Of a stretch of DNA of 64,000 bases, positions 51,101 through 61,144 are shown piece by piece. This DNA is from Todiramphus chloris collaris (taxonomy: Eukaryota; Chordata; Aves; Coraciiformes; Alcedinidae), in NCBI GenBank assembly GCA_025345505.1, contig JANVCC010000261.1, forward strand, positions 647,700 through 711,699, written 5' to 3'. The stretch's first letter is position 1, and each line of letters starts with the position of its first letter. The translations under genes and the position numbers were made by a program. The notes below the pieces were generated by a model. That model was not told where the DNA came from, made no database searches, and saw only the letters and a list, made by a program, of their open reading frames with translations.

Positions 51101-52801
51101 CTGTCACAACAGGGCAGTATTCCTCCAGAAAGCGGCAGAAATGGTCGTTGCTGGCCACCAGCTGGGGTTTCTAGGAAGAGAGACTAGTCAGGCATGGGCA
51201 TTCGTGTAGAACAAACCAACAAAGAAAGAAATGAAAGCTTGTTTAAATACACTCCCCGTAAACCGATCCCTTTCATATAATCATTTGCGATGCTTTTTTT
51301 TTCTTTCACAGTAAAGAGATAAGAAAACCAAAACCAAAACCAAGCCCAACTGAAAAGTGAAACCCACTGAACATAATGAATTCCTTACCTATTTCTACCA
51401 ACATGCTCTTCCAGCTCTGCTTTTACCAGCACTGCAGCTTCCACTGACAAACCAAAACCTCGCTGCCTCCCAGTAAGCAAGGAAGATTTTACTGAATCAA
51501 ATTTCTTGCACTGTGCAGAAAGGACGTTTAATCTGTGGACTTTGTGCACCTGCAGTACCTACCTTAACCTGACAGGACACTCCTCTCCCCGTCTCTGCTT
51601 CAGTACACATCTGCATTGGTTACTCATCCCTACCAACTCTGCGGACAGGGATTTTTCCGACAGCTTTCATTTGTGGAGCCACTAAGGCAGAAATCCCCGC
51701 GCACCAAGCACCTCGAGTTTTGCCAAACACATTTCTTAAAACTTCCCTTTTACGCTGCCTCTCCAGCGAGCAAACATTTACAGCACAATAATAGATGCTT
51801 TGAAGAAAACCATTACACATACGCAGCAGCAGCTCTCCTGACCCTTCAGTTTGCTCTTCTGACCGAATTCAAGAGCACTCTTCCCCGTGAAGAGGAGGCC
51901 CGTGTTCTCAGCGGGTCTATGAAGGGCTGTGGCAACACAGACGTCACTGATCCTTTGATATGCCTATTTTTCGTTTGATTAAGCATTCGCCGATGTGCTC
52001 TCCCCATGGGGCCACTTAGATCAGATCAGGCTCGCTGTACCCGGGTGATCTGTGACTGCCTGATTTAACTGAAACCACTACCGACAAGAAGCTGTCCAAG
52101 AGCGTCCCAGCCCCTGAACGCTGTGGCAGCGCTTCCAGGGGGCTTTAGGACGGTACTGAAGGGGTACTGAAGACCCAAGGGCCGCAGACTACTTTATGCC
52201 CTGTACCGTTAGTAACGGGAAGAAGTCGGGTTCTTGCGGCGGAGAGAAGGCTCCTGACCTCCCCTTCCAGACCATCTCCCCGGCCAGGCTCTCCCCAGAG
52301 ACAACTGCATTTTGGGGACGCCTGAGCCAGAGCCCCTTCCCTCCCAGGCCGGGAACGAGCCGGCGGGCTCCCCGAGGCCGGCCGGCCCCGGCGGGCGGGG
52401 AGAGGCTGCGCGGCTCGGCCGGGCCGGGAGACGGGGCCGTGCGGGGGCTGAGCGGGGCCGGGCCGGGCGGGCCCCCGGAGCAGGGGATGCGGAGAGGAGC
52501 AGCCGCGCCCTGCCCCCCGCCCCGCGCCAGCAGCGCGCCCGGCACCGCACGGAGGGGGCGGGTCGGGGTGACCTTCGCGGGACCGGCCCCGCCAGGCCGA
52601 TCCCTGTGGCGGGACACCGGGAGAGCCCGCCCGCCCCGCCGCCCTCCCTCTCACCTTGGCGATGCTGCTGAGGTAGTAGCAGGCGTAGGCGACGCCGAAG
52701 CCCAGCACCAGCGACAAGCCCACGCCAGAGCCGAAGAGCCCCACGCGGACCTGGCTCTCCAGGTAGAGGGAGAGCTCCCTGGTCAGCACCTGCCAGTCCA
52801 T
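27917..52801 (-). CDS. ABHD3: ABHD3, complete, nine coding exons, 406 aa
   Basis: ABHD3 is a single-pass membrane alpha/beta-hydrolase phospholipase, known to cleave phosphatidylcholines with medium-length or oxidatively shortened chains. The exons in transcript order are 52801-52655, 51170-51007, 48507-48325, 46596-46551, 43738-43626, 37952-37779, 37126-37078, 36993-36828 and 28095-27917. All junctions are AG/GT and in phase, giving 1221 nt with a TAG stop. Residues 22-45 form a hydrophobic N-terminal anchor. LLLPGLTG lies in exon 3. The nucleophile is Ser215 in GVSMGG, the acid is Asp341 in SVDDVFSP, and the base is His370 in GGHIGF. Each sits exactly five residues before the human positions (220, 346, 375), because translation starts at the equivalent of human Met6. 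Confidence 0.96.
28578..29205 (+). mobile_element. CR1 LINE 3' fragment (plus)
   Basis: It encodes a remnant of the ORF2 C-terminus ([47 protein letters not shown]). It ends with GTTGGACTTGGTGATCTTTG, the TTCCAACCCC block and ATACTGTGATG. Frames are broken. Confidence 0.92.
32231..32385 (+). repeat. Minisatellite, about 50-bp unit, with gap
   Basis: Three copies of GCCCTGCTGGCACCTCTCTG plus CTCTTACGGTGAGGAGGAGA (first copy slightly diverged) begin at 32231, 32281 and 32338. Copies one and two are 50 bp apart. The third would keep that spacing if the 10-N gap were about 3 bp, so more repeat units may be missing from the assembly. Confidence 0.85.
32321..32330. other. Assembly gap (10 N)
   Basis: Ten N in a fixed-size block within the minisatellite. 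The true length is unknown. Confidence 0.98.
34545..34765 (-). mobile_element. CR1 LINE 3' fragment (minus)
   Basis: On the minus strand it carries the CR1 3' blocks (GAATTAGATGATCTCAAGAG, TTGCAACCTCAACAG, TCCTGTGATTGTG). It is diverged and short. Confidence 0.8.
35623..35695. repeat. (TG)n and (CA)n tracts in inverted arrangement
   Basis: TG runs at about 35623-35650 are followed about 25 bp later by a CA run at 35676-35693. The two can pair as a hairpin. They lie in ABHD3 intron 8. Confidence 0.8.
36828..36993 (-). CDS. ABHD3: ABHD3 coding exon 8 (catalytic Asp)
   Basis: A 166-bp exon with ACTTCAG acceptor and GTAAGT donor. It encodes ARTVREFDKQFTSVMFGY, the DDYYEDASP segment and IPVLCLNSVDDVFSPGH. 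It carries Asp341. Confidence 0.96.
37078..37126 (-). CDS. ABHD3: ABHD3 coding exon 7 (49 bp)
   Basis: A short exon, with TTTTCAG acceptor and GTATGT donor, encoding HRQMLEELFDMDLVMK (residues 277-292). Only 84 bp of intron separates it from exon 8. Confidence 0.93.
37779..37952 (-). CDS. ABHD3: ABHD3 coding exon 6
   Basis: A 174-bp exon with TTTGTAG acceptor and GTGAGT donor. It encodes MLLLNYLGKTGRDTPLMAAA, FSAGWNVFESVESLEKPLNW and YYLTTCLQSS, residues 219-275. It covers the helix after the nucleophile and the cap. Confidence 0.95.
37953..43625 (-). other. ABHD3 intron 5 (5.7 kb)
   Basis: It contains the old CR1 at about 40060-42790. An unrecognised 135-codon plus frame occurs at 38764-39171. 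No conserved exon was seen in the rest. Confidence 0.7.
40060..42790 (+). mobile_element. Old CR1-like LINE, about 2.7 kb, highly decayed
   Basis: The order of remnants is that of a long CR1. A 5' part has GCCAACAGGCTTGCTAACC and TGGATCACAGAGACGTGG (endonuclease region) near 40380. A middle part lies around 41240-41340. RT remnants are DVAYFDFSKAFD near 42095, GPVLCNVFIN near 42310 and TCCTGCAGCTGGGAC near 42505. A tail with TGGAGTACTGTGCCAA lies near 42705. Stops and indels are spread throughout, so it belongs to an older family than the other copies here. Confidence 0.75.
43626..43738 (-). CDS. ABHD3: ABHD3 coding exon 5 (catalytic serine)
   Basis: A 113-bp exon with TTGCAG acceptor and GTAAGG donor. 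It encodes TPRTYCAANTEDLEAVIHHV and ends in FMAAGVSMGG. It carries Ser215 of the nucleophile elbow. Confidence 0.96.
43739..46550 (-). other. ABHD3 intron 4 (2.8 kb)
   Basis: AT-rich single-copy sequence. I see no repeat family or exon in it. Confidence 0.7.
46551..46596 (-). CDS. ABHD3: ABHD3 coding exon 4 (46 bp)
   Basis: A very short exon, with TTTTTAG acceptor and GTAAGG donor, encoding CVVFNNRGIAGEDLL (residues 166-180). NNRG is a conserved motif of this ABHD subfamily. Confidence 0.95.
46597..48324 (-). other. ABHD3 intron 3 (1.7 kb)
   Basis: Single-copy sequence with one (ATT)n microsatellite near the exon 3 donor. No exon was seen. Confidence 0.7.
48169..48198 (+). repeat. (ATT)10 microsatellite
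   Basis: Uninterrupted trinucleotide run of ATT/TTA phase, about 125 bp into ABHD3 intron 3 from the exon 3 donor. Confidence 0.97.
48325..48507 (-). CDS. ABHD3: ABHD3 coding exon 3
   Basis: A 183-bp exon encoding ELIKTADGGQISLDWFDN, then LLLPGLTGTSKESYILHMIH to LGYR. It contains the first strands of the hydrolase fold and the PGLTG turn that helps form the oxyanion hole. The donor is ATATAG then GTGCTG, a weak GT site, but the phase and protein continuity with exon 4 fix it. Confidence 0.95.
48508..51006 (-). other. ABHD3 intron 2 (2.5 kb)
   Basis: Contains a CR1 fragment at 49870-50735. The rest is AT-rich without recognisable exons. Confidence 0.7.
49870..50735 (+). mobile_element. CR1 LINE 3' fragment (plus)
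   Basis: Remnants begin at the RT-downstream region (CTCAACGGGCTGGAGAAACA, GTGCTGCACTTGGGAAGG). They continue through SYKERLRELRLLSLERKRL to the tail (TCTGACCTCAACCATTATGTG). Several frame breaks. Confidence 0.88.
51007..51170 (-). CDS. ABHD3: ABHD3 coding exon 2
   Basis: A 164-bp exon, with CTAG acceptor and GTAAGT donor, encoding KPQLVASNDHFCRFLEEYCP, TYYPTIWCWEGR and LLRPFITSR. It corresponds to residues 50-103 and part of 104, the lid-side segment after the anchor. Confidence 0.95.
51171..52654 (-). other. ABHD3 intron 1 (1.5 kb)
   Basis: The 5' half is GC-rich and part of the promoter CpG island. The 3' half is ordinary sequence. Long open frames in 52200-52650 follow from composition. 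Confidence 0.75.
52655..52801 (-). CDS. ABHD3: ABHD3 coding exon 1 (membrane anchor)
   Basis: The ATG at 52801 opens MDWQVLTREL and 49 codons to a GTGAGA donor. The upstream frame stays open through the (GGCAC)n tract but has no ATG, so this is the start. The hydrophobic segment LFGSGVGLSLVLGFGVAYA is the signal anchor. The equivalent human protein begins five residues earlier. Confidence 0.95.
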
Positions 52802-52814
52802 GGCACAGGCGGCG

Positions 52815-52975
52815 CGGCGCGGCACGGCGCGGCACGGCACGGCACGGCACGGCACGGCACGGCACGGCACGGCACGGCACGGCACGGCNNNNNNNNNNGC
52901 ACGGCACGGCACGGCACGGCACGGCACGGCACGGCACGGCACGGCTCAGCTCGGCTCGGCACGGCTCGGCACGGC
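52815..52975. repeat. (GGCAC)n pentanucleotide tract upstream of ABHD3 ATG
   Basis: About two dozen visible GGCAC units (GTGCC on the ABHD3-sense strand) begin about 15 bp upstream of the ATG. They are interrupted by a 10-N gap at 52889-52898. At the far end units change to GGCTC. The unit is not a multiple of three, so every frame cycles through the same five residues. True length is unknown. Confidence 0.95.
52889..52898. other. Assembly gap (10 N)
   Basis: Fixed-size N block inside the GGCAC tract, most likely a collapsed or unspanned repeat. Confidence 0.98.
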
Positions 52976-53220
52976 AGGACAGGGCAGCGCAGCGCAGCCC
53001 CGGCTGCCGCGGCCGAGCCCAACCCGGCGCAGAGGGCGGAGGAGGAGAAGGAGGAGCCGCCGCTCGGCACTCGCCTCCCGCTGCCGCTGCCCGCGGGCCG
53101 CTCGGCGCCACAGCGCCCCCGCGACCGCCCCGCACCCGCCGCCGAGGCCTGGGGCCGGGGAGCGGGCGGGGCGCGGAGAGCCGGGCTGCGGGAGGACGGC
53201 CTGATCCCGCAAGCGGCCGG

Positions 53221-53251
53221 GCCGGGCCGAGCCGAGCCGAGCCGAGCCGAG
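53221..53251. repeat. (GCCGA)n short tandem tract
   Basis: About five tandem GCCGA units in the ABHD3 upstream CpG island. It is a second pentanucleotide array, 250 bp from the GGCAC tract. Confidence 0.85.
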
Positions 53252-53377
53252 CTACAGCCGCGCCTGCAGGCGAGAAAATCCCGCGCGAAGCGGTGGGACG
53301 CGGCTGTGGGCGATGCGGGGCAGGTGCCTTCGCGGGGCGCCGTCGGTGTCAGCTCAGCCTGCGCTTTCCCTCGGGCC

Positions 53378-53447
53378 GTGCGTGCGGGGCCGGACAGACG
53401 GCAAAGGGATGCGGTGCGTGCGGGGCCGGACAGCCAAGGGATGCGGA
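53378..53447 (+). repeat. Tandem duplication of about 35 bp
   Basis: GTGCGTGCGGGGCCGGACAG followed by an AAGGGATGCG block occurs twice in direct succession. The second copy has a few bases deleted. Confidence 0.85.
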
Positions 53448-53449
53448 GC

Positions 53450-56400
53450 AGCTGGTGCAGGCTGTGGAAAGTCAGCCTCCCGGCCAGGCAGCCTGTCTCC
53501 TTCCCAACGCTGCTGTTTGTACAGTGTTGTACAGGAGGAGAGGACACAGTTGTTCCAGATGCAGCGTTGGCTAATCAGCAATACCTGTCAAAATATTTGA
53601 AGTGAGACTGAAGCGTGTGATCGCTTTGCTGCTGCTCACTGCTGTTGGAAGGTGTCAGTGAGGAGCAGACAGATGTGTTCTCGTAGCTCCCACGAGAAAC
53701 TCCACCTGCTCCCTTCTCAGCGGTATGGGTTGGTGTGTGGAGGCCCTTGGCTGTTTGTTAACTCAGCTGCTTCCCCCTTCAGCTCCAGAAAAAGACACAA
53801 TATCTGCATTTTCCCATTGGCAAAGCCATAGGAGTGCAGCTAATAAGGCAAAGATCTTGGAGACCCTTTCCATGCTGTGAAGTGCTACCATACTTTGTGC
53901 TTACTCTTCTTTGCTTCAGCAACAGTGGATTCCAGTCGTGCTTTGACAACTATCATGAAAACCCATCGTAACATCTAAAGACTTTGCAATCAAATGGCTG
54001 TTTGTGATTGCATTGCTAATTTGGATATGGGATTTGGAAACATCAAGCATGTTTTACCATTCCATCTGACAAGCAGAAATTGTCTACTTGTCACCTTCTT
54101 TTCCTTGTCAAGGAAAAGCAGTTTGTACACTTTTGTATGCAAAGTAATGAATTTATTTTGTATTTATAAGGGTAGACTAACAAGAGTGTATTGCAAAGTT
54201 CTGAAGAAATTAAAAAATACCTACTCTTCCTACCCAGTCAGCTGTTCAGAGTTTCCAGAGAACAGGGACAGAGCTTCTGCAGCCGTTGAAAAGAGCATGG
54301 GAATTGGTAAGTGGAGGCTAGGAAGGCTCTGGGGGTTGTTTCTTTTCTCCATGGCTGTGACAGAAAAAGGAATGTGAACGGGTGAAAAACCTATTGCCAG
54401 CAGCACTGCCTGTCGTCACCAATGCTTTGCTTCCTTTGCTTCTGCCTACAGAGAGGAGCTACGGCCAGGCCTTGGTCCTGACTTGCTGGGAACGTGTGCT
54501 GTGCACTGCAGGAGCAGACAGTTTAGTTCTGAGAGCATGTAGGCTTCATCAACAGGGTGAACTTGGGAATCCTTGGAGACATTAAATTGGCTGACCTGAG
54601 GGCTGGACTTGAAGATGCAGAGGAACCTGCTACTTCCAGAGAAGAAAATGGGGTGTTGCTGGTCTCCTGCAGCCAAGTCCTATCCCTGTGAAGGTAAAGC
54701 ATCCTTAAGCCAACCAAAAACTAAAGAAGGATCCCAAATGGCTGAGAAAGCAGAGGACAGGGCACGTGTCTATGGGGCTAGGAGGCTGGTAAGTGCATGT
54801 ACACACAGTGACCCGAGAATGGAAGGCGTGGCTGGTGATGGTTAGAGAAACCCTCCCGAGGCGTGTGAAATCAGCAGTTTAATGACATGATCAACAATCT
54901 AGAGACACTGAAGGCATCCAAAAAAGACAACAAAGGTTGATAAGGTTTATCTGGTCTTTGCCCACTGCCCTGGGTTGATTTCCCATGGCAGCATTAACAG
55001 CATCAGGCATATATGGCATGCCATAGGCAAACTGAAACAAATGGCATGTACTGAGAAGGGCTGATGGCTTTTTGCTGCTGTGTAAAAACATTGCTGCCTG
55101 TCAATAGCAGTAATGTTAATAACTTCCTCCTGCTTTAAGCAATTCCCATCAGATCCTCCAGTGCCAGTGATGGGGGTTTTAAAGTCTCTAAAAGGTTATC
55201 CTACAGCAGACTTTGCAGAGCTGATAAAGGAGAGGCTGTGTTCTGCTCAGTTGCAATTGCTTCCAAGCGATGTAGTGACTGCGTATTGTTTGTGTGGGAA
55301 GAAAACAAGGTGGTCAGTACTGCATTTTGAAATCTCACTGCATTTTTTTCAGAGGAAGACAGTCCTACATTCCCAGAGAGACTTGCTATTTGCACTATGC
55401 TCTCTGCTCTCCAAGTGCTTCATAAAATGACTGCATCAACCCAGCTCTAATGGATTATAGATTAGGCATCAAGGAAAGAGCACAGGATTGTTCTCCCAGT
55501 TTATTTTGCTTAAGCAATAGATAATAATTTGCAGAGGCAGTTGGTGAGTCACAGCTTGATTTACAACTGTGACTGGGAGGCTATGCTACTGCTCTGTTGT
55601 CTTTATTTTCTGTTAGGGGAGGTGGTTCTTTGATCGTTTGGGGCTGGGAGGGGAGTTATTATGTTCTTACTGGCGTTCCAATGGACAATTGCAAGCCGAT
55701 CCCAGCACAGGTCTCTGTAGCCACACTCTTGGAATTGGTTGCAGCAGGTGCTGCAGCACATCTGAGGAGGGGCAAAGTGACTTTTAACCTCAGCTTTAAA
55801 TTCGGGGTTCTATTTGTTTAGATTCTTTTAAGATTTGTTTAACATTCATCTAACAAAATGGGCAAAAAAAATCTTTGTGTCAGCCTAACCAATCTTGGGA
55901 AAGCTCCAAGTTTTCCATCAATACAAGGAAGCCAATTACTGTTCCTGATATTTGGTAGCATCAAGGAAATAGGAGAAATGAAAATGCCTTTGAAAAATTC
56001 AGATAAGCATTTCTCAAGCCTTGCTCGTGCATATTGTAGGTTTTTCTTGCCTTAACGTATGGATGAAGTAGGGAATTAACGAAGTCAACGTGAATGTTCT
56101 AGAGGAGCGCTGCGAACGGAGCAGGCAGAGCGTGGTGCGGCACTTTGCGCGGCTCTTGCCACAGCCGGCTGGGCAGAAAGGGCTCTGCAAGCTCGGCCAG
56201 CTCTGACGGGGGGATGGTTTCCACCCGGCAGAAAGCCACGGCCCCTCTAAGCTCTGCACTCACCGCGACTGTTGCGGCTTTGGAGATGGAGCTCCAGTGG
56301 GAACAGGCAGGCAGCCAGGTGTCAGCCCGTGCCTCGCTCTTACACCGGTACAGCAACACCCCTGGGAGGGGCACCCGGGAACAGAACCTCCTCCGCTTAC

Positions 56401-56865
56401 TGAAAGAGCTCTGGGAGGAGGCTCAACAGGCACACAAGATGAGTAACACAGGATTCCCTTTCCCGTCTCCATCTGACTGAACACAGTGACCAGAAGGAGA
56501 GAGGGCAATGGCAACAAGTTCCTGCCCGGTGCAGCAGGCACGTCCCCTCAACAACAACCTGGGGTGGCATTCTCAGATGCCCTTGCATAACAGGTATGAG
56601 GCCCTGAAAGTGGAACCTAATTAAAAAAAAATTAGGAAGATGATTCATCTAGTTTAGAAGTGTCACCAAAATTAAGTCACCCTACACCCTGCATCAAGAC
56701 TGCAAAGAAAAATGATGGGTCATCATCATAGTTGACTCCCTTCTGAAGGAAACAGAAGGCCTGATCTACAGACCAGCCCCTTTTCTTAGGGAAGTCTGCT
56801 GCCTCCCTGGGGCCTGGGTTAAAGGTCTGGTGAGAACTTCCTACCCTGGTAGGGCCCCCAGATTA
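53450..56865. other. Intergenic, no gene recognised
   Basis: Sequence upstream of ABHD3 without recognised exons. A GC-richer patch at 56100-56500 gives open frames on both strands but no known protein. Confidence 0.5.
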
Positions 56866-56869
56866 TTGT

Positions 56870-58020
56870 CCATCATTGACTTTTCAGGCAGGCAGTGATG
56901 GACTCGCAACAAGAAATCTGAAGGCAACCAAGAGAGACTTCAGGACCTTGGGATGGCTCGTGCAAGGATCAGAAGCACAAGCAGTGGTCTCCTCGATCCC
57001 TCCAGTTTCAGGGAATAATGAGAGAAGAAAGAGGAAGACCCATTAGGTCAGTACCTGGCTCCGAGCCTGGTGTCCCTGGCAGGACTTTGGCTTTGGCTCC
57101 CGGGGCGGTTTGCACAACACCAGCCTGCTGGCAGCAGACGGGGTACGCTTGCCTCAACGGGCAGGAGGATTTTTGCCCAGGAGCTGCAGGGGCTCATGGA
57201 AGGAGCTGCAAAGGAGATTTGAAGGGACAAAGGGCTAGAACCTGGCTGGCTGGAGATGAGCCCGGGGCCGGCACATCGGGGTTTGTAGGACGGTGTCGTG
57301 GCGAGGCCCTTCAGCCTGCCATCCCCGGAAAGCAGGGATGCAGTGTCACGTGGTGGCAAAGACAGAAGGGACAGTGATGGGCTGGAAATCCCGCGGGTGC
57401 CTGGGAATGGTGGGGTGGGAATTAGGCCCCCTCCCCCCAGCCAGGTGCTGGGATCAGCAGCCCCCTGAAGCGCATCCGCACCAGTGCCCGCAGCTCGGGC
57501 AGCAAACCGGAGCAGCTGGAAGCCAGCGTCCAGCGGGAAAGCCGTGACCTCGTTGCCACCACAGAAGCACGGTGGGATGATTGGCACAACTGGAGCGCTG
57601 CGGTGGATGGCTGGGAACTCCTCAGGGGGCAGGGGCCGGGGAGGAGAGGCGGTGGGGTGGCCTCTGCTTCGGGGAGTGTTTGTTTGTCTCGAGCATGACG
57701 ATGGTGGCGATGGGGCTGAGTGTCTCTGGGGAAGACCAAGGAGGCAGGGATCAGGGTGGGAGTCTGTTCTAGACCACCCAACCGGGATCAAGGAGCAGAT
57801 GAAACGTTCTATAAGCAGCTGGGAGAAGTCTCACAGTGGGGGACATGAACTTACCCAGTGTCTGCTGGAAATACAATGGAGCAGAGAGGAAACAGCCCAG
57901 GAGGTTCCTGGAGTGTGTGGAAGTCAGGAAGAAAAGGAAAGCCTGGGGCCTGTGGCAGAAGGGGCAGGCAGCTCAGGAAGACAGCAAAGATTCCGAGACA
58001 CCTACATTAACAGTGTGGCT
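56870..58020 (+). mobile_element. CR1 LINE 5' fragment with endonuclease remnant
   Basis: Carries the CR1 endonuclease region. A frame reads ESRDLVATTEARWDDWHNWS, then AAVDGWELLRGQGPGRRGGG, near 57530-57660. It is followed by LPSVCWKYNGAERKQ and RRFLECVEVRKKRKAWG near 57850-57940. It stops before RT, so it is 3' truncated or rearranged. Confidence 0.82.
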
Positions 58021-59384
58021 CCAGCTGAATTCTGTGGAGTCAGAAGGATGTCCAATGAACCTTTTTTCTTTAGGCAATTTCTTTGATTTGCTCCATCATG
58101 TTAACAGTGAAAATTATTTGTAAGCATCAAACACAATCTTGACTGAGATGTATATTAAAAATGTTTACTTCGTGCAGAGCACATAGCCTTGTTTAGCAAC
58201 ATTTTTTTTTGTTTTGTTTTGGTTATTTTTGAAAGTTTCTAGCTGTGTTTTTAATAAAAAAAGATTTCCACAGATCCATCAGAGTGTGCTGGAAATCTTA
58301 CTTCTGAATTTAGGATCATGTAGTGTGTCTGTGACTGTTTTATTATGACAAAAGATACACTGTTTAGATTCTGCTTGAGTTATTCAATGCTTGTTGCTAT
58401 TTTAGAGGATTATTAAAATTAAACATAGATATTTTTCAGGGCTTAAGTCATCTTTCAGGATTACTTAATGCACATTGAGTGCCTTTGTAATACAAGAAAG
58501 CCCTGTACTTGACAGTAAGCACATGAGTAGTCCCACTGATTGCAACAAAAATTATCATGCACATAAATTAGGAACAGTCTTAAAATATCTTGATGACCCA
58601 TGCAGACCGTTTATTTTCCTGTCAGTCTGAATGGATTACCTGGCTGGTTCTGACTGCATCTGAGAATCTCAAGAAAGTACTTTCTTTACAATCTTTACAA
58701 TCAGGAAAGTTACTAGCAGGAAGAAATTAATCCCTCCTTCTACCGCATCATGTCATTGTAAAATCATCTATGAATAAAACATGGGTATGTGGCTAAGCAT
58801 TTGGAAACATCAGGTAAGTATACATTCTTTAATCCCCTGAGGTATGCTGAGGTAGGAGACTTTGTGTAGATGTGCACAGTATTGTAGCGTGCATGCCCTA
58901 GATTGCTACAGAGTTTTGACTTATTTTGGTTTTGAATATTTAAAACCTTAGGCATAACTCCACATGGATGATGTTTTCTCTCCACTCAAAATAGTTCTGC
59001 CTAGTAAAATTTGAAACTTTGACCAAGGGAGAAGATTCCAGGATGCTCCTGCTAGGGAAAGGTATTCTGCTTTATCCTAAAATGCTTTTTCAGCATGTTG
59101 AGGTTTTTAGCCAGCTACACACACACATACATGCAAAAAAAAATTCCTTGTAACAGATCTCCATGGGGTTAGTCTTGTTTCACAGCAGGAAAATGAAGTG
59201 AGATACGTGTAATGTGTTCTCTGCTCAGCTGTTTTTCCTTCCTAGAGAAGAAGTAGCAGATGGAACTCATTAGAGAAAGGAACGGTGGCATAGGCACTGG
59301 GGGTTAATATATGTGTTCAAATTAAGTTTCAGAGAGGATGCCAGTAGCACAGTAAAACTGAAACCCACCAAAGCACTTCGCTGT
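58021..59384. other. Intergenic, AT-rich
   Basis: AT-rich single-copy sequence with T-rich and (CA)n short runs (59117-59130). No feature recognised. Confidence 0.5.
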
Positions 59385-60353
59385 GTTGCGTGACAGCTTG
59401 CTCAGGGCTGGGGCTGGTCCTGTTTAACATCTTTAGCAATGATTTGGCTGAGGAGATTGAGAGCACCCTTGGCAAATTTGCAGACAACACAAAATTAAGC
59501 AGGAGTGTTGATCTGCTTGAGGGTAAGAGGCTCTACAGAGGGGTCTGGCCAGGCTGGGTGAATGGGCCAAGGCCAGTGGGATGAGGTTCAACAAGGCCAA
59601 GTGCTGGGTCCTGCCCTTGGGTCACAGCAGCCCCAGGCAACGCTCCAGGCTTGGGGAGGAGGGGCTGGAGAGCTGCCTGGAGGAAAAGGGCCTGGGGGTG
59701 CTGGTGGAGACCCGGCTGAGCAGGAGCCAGCAGTGTGCCCAGGTGGCCAAGAAGGCCAGTGCCATCCTGGCCCGGATCAGGAACAGTGTGGCCAGCAGGA
59801 GCAGGACAGTGATTGTGCCCCTGGACTCGGCACTGGTGGGGCTGCACCTGGAGTGCTGTGTCCAGTTTTGGGCACCACAGCACAAGAAAGACATGGAGCG
59901 AGTTCAGAGAATGGCAACGAAGCTGATGAGGGGTCTGGAGAACATGTCTTATGAAGAGCAGCTGAAGGAGCTGGGGTTGATCAGCCTAGACAAGAGAAGA
60001 CTGAGGGGCCACCTTCTCAATCTCTCCAGTTCCCTGAAGGGAGGTTGTAGTGAGGCCAGTGTTGGTCTCTTCTCCCAAGTAACTGACAACAGGACCAGAG
60101 GAAATGACCACAAGTTGTACTGGGGGAGTTCAGATTAGGTAATAGGAAGAATTTCTTTCCTGAAAGAGGGGTTGAGCATTGGAACAGGCTGCCCAGGGAG
60201 GTGGTGGAGTCACCATTGCTGGAGGTGTTCAAAAAGTGTGTGGATGTGGCTCTTTGGGACATGGGCTAGTGGTCATGGAGGTGCTGGTAGAAGGTTGTAC
60301 TTGATAATCTTGGAGGTCTTTTCCAACCTAACGATTCTATGATTCTATCTGTC
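59385..60353 (+). mobile_element. CR1 LINE 3' fragment, least decayed copy
   Basis: Starts at the RT catalytic region (GLVLFNIFSNDL, then FADN in place of FADD). It then has a 185-codon open frame from 59581 covering the ORF2 C-terminus ([34 protein letters not shown]). The end is the TTCCAACCTAACGATTCTATG tail with ATTCTATG repeats. It shares a long near-identical stretch with 25060-25260. Confidence 0.93.
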
Positions 60354-61144
60354 AATAAAAAAAATATATTGATCTGCAGAAACTAGGAGAAAAATCGATA
60401 CCAATTATTTGTGGCATTCTGAAAACTGAGGAAGAAATGAAGAAGTAAAGCAGTGGAAACACAGCGCAAGGTACCAGGCTAGGTGTGTTTCAGCATTAAC
60501 CAGAGATGGTAGATGGCCACCTGATGGCAGCAGAGTCTGAGGAATAAGGGTTTGTTATGCATGAAAAGGCTCTACTCTCGTGGTTTGGAAAGAGAACTGC
60601 AATCTAGATGCTCTCTCCCCACTCCTAGGAAGCTATTTATGTTATCCTTCACATGACAAATTCTGGGAACTCGGGATTTGTGCTCCAAGACATCAAACAA
60701 AACCTCAAAACTCCACGTTAGTAATTGTCTTTGCAATTGGGATTTTTTTTTCCCTTCTAAGCCATATAAAAGCAGGCTTTTCACAGGAGATTGTCTCCTG
60801 CAACAGACACAATCCCCTGTCTGCAGTGTGTGTTCCAGAGTTTACACTGCAAGTTCAGCTTTAATCAAACAAGAAAAACTTCTATCCGAGCCTCTCTTCA
60901 ACCCATGCAGATAACTTCTATCAAGATTCCCTGCTGGAGCGTGAGGGTTTGCAGAACTGAAAGGGCGGAGTTGAGGCAAGCATCTCTCTGGAGTGGCTTA
61001 GATGGACAGGGGCATAGGCTGGATGACCTCCAAAGTCCTATTTCCTGTGACCTTGTGAAGGCTGTCTTGGGGGTTGTCCTACCCTCTTAGAAGGTAGCAG
61101 CAGTGGTTAGAAAAAGCCAATTCACCCTCCAACAATAAGGACAT

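Larger units (their letters stand above)
52300..53450. promoter_or_regulatory. CpG island, ABHD3 promoter
   Basis: GC-rich, CpG-rich block spanning ABHD3 exon 1. It extends about 650 bp upstream of the ATG. In human, as I recall, MIB1 starts head to head with ABHD3, so a plus-strand non-coding first exon could lie in 52980-53450, but no coding sequence confirms it. Confidence 0.75.

Noticed and set aside
52145..53605. Long open frames (up to 469 codons) around ABHD3 exon 1
   Set aside because: They run through the GGCAC array and the N gap, and the real coding part is only 52655-52801. The rest is composition-driven.
57048..57791. 247-codon minus-strand frame
   Set aside because: Antisense to the CR1 endonuclease region on the plus strand.
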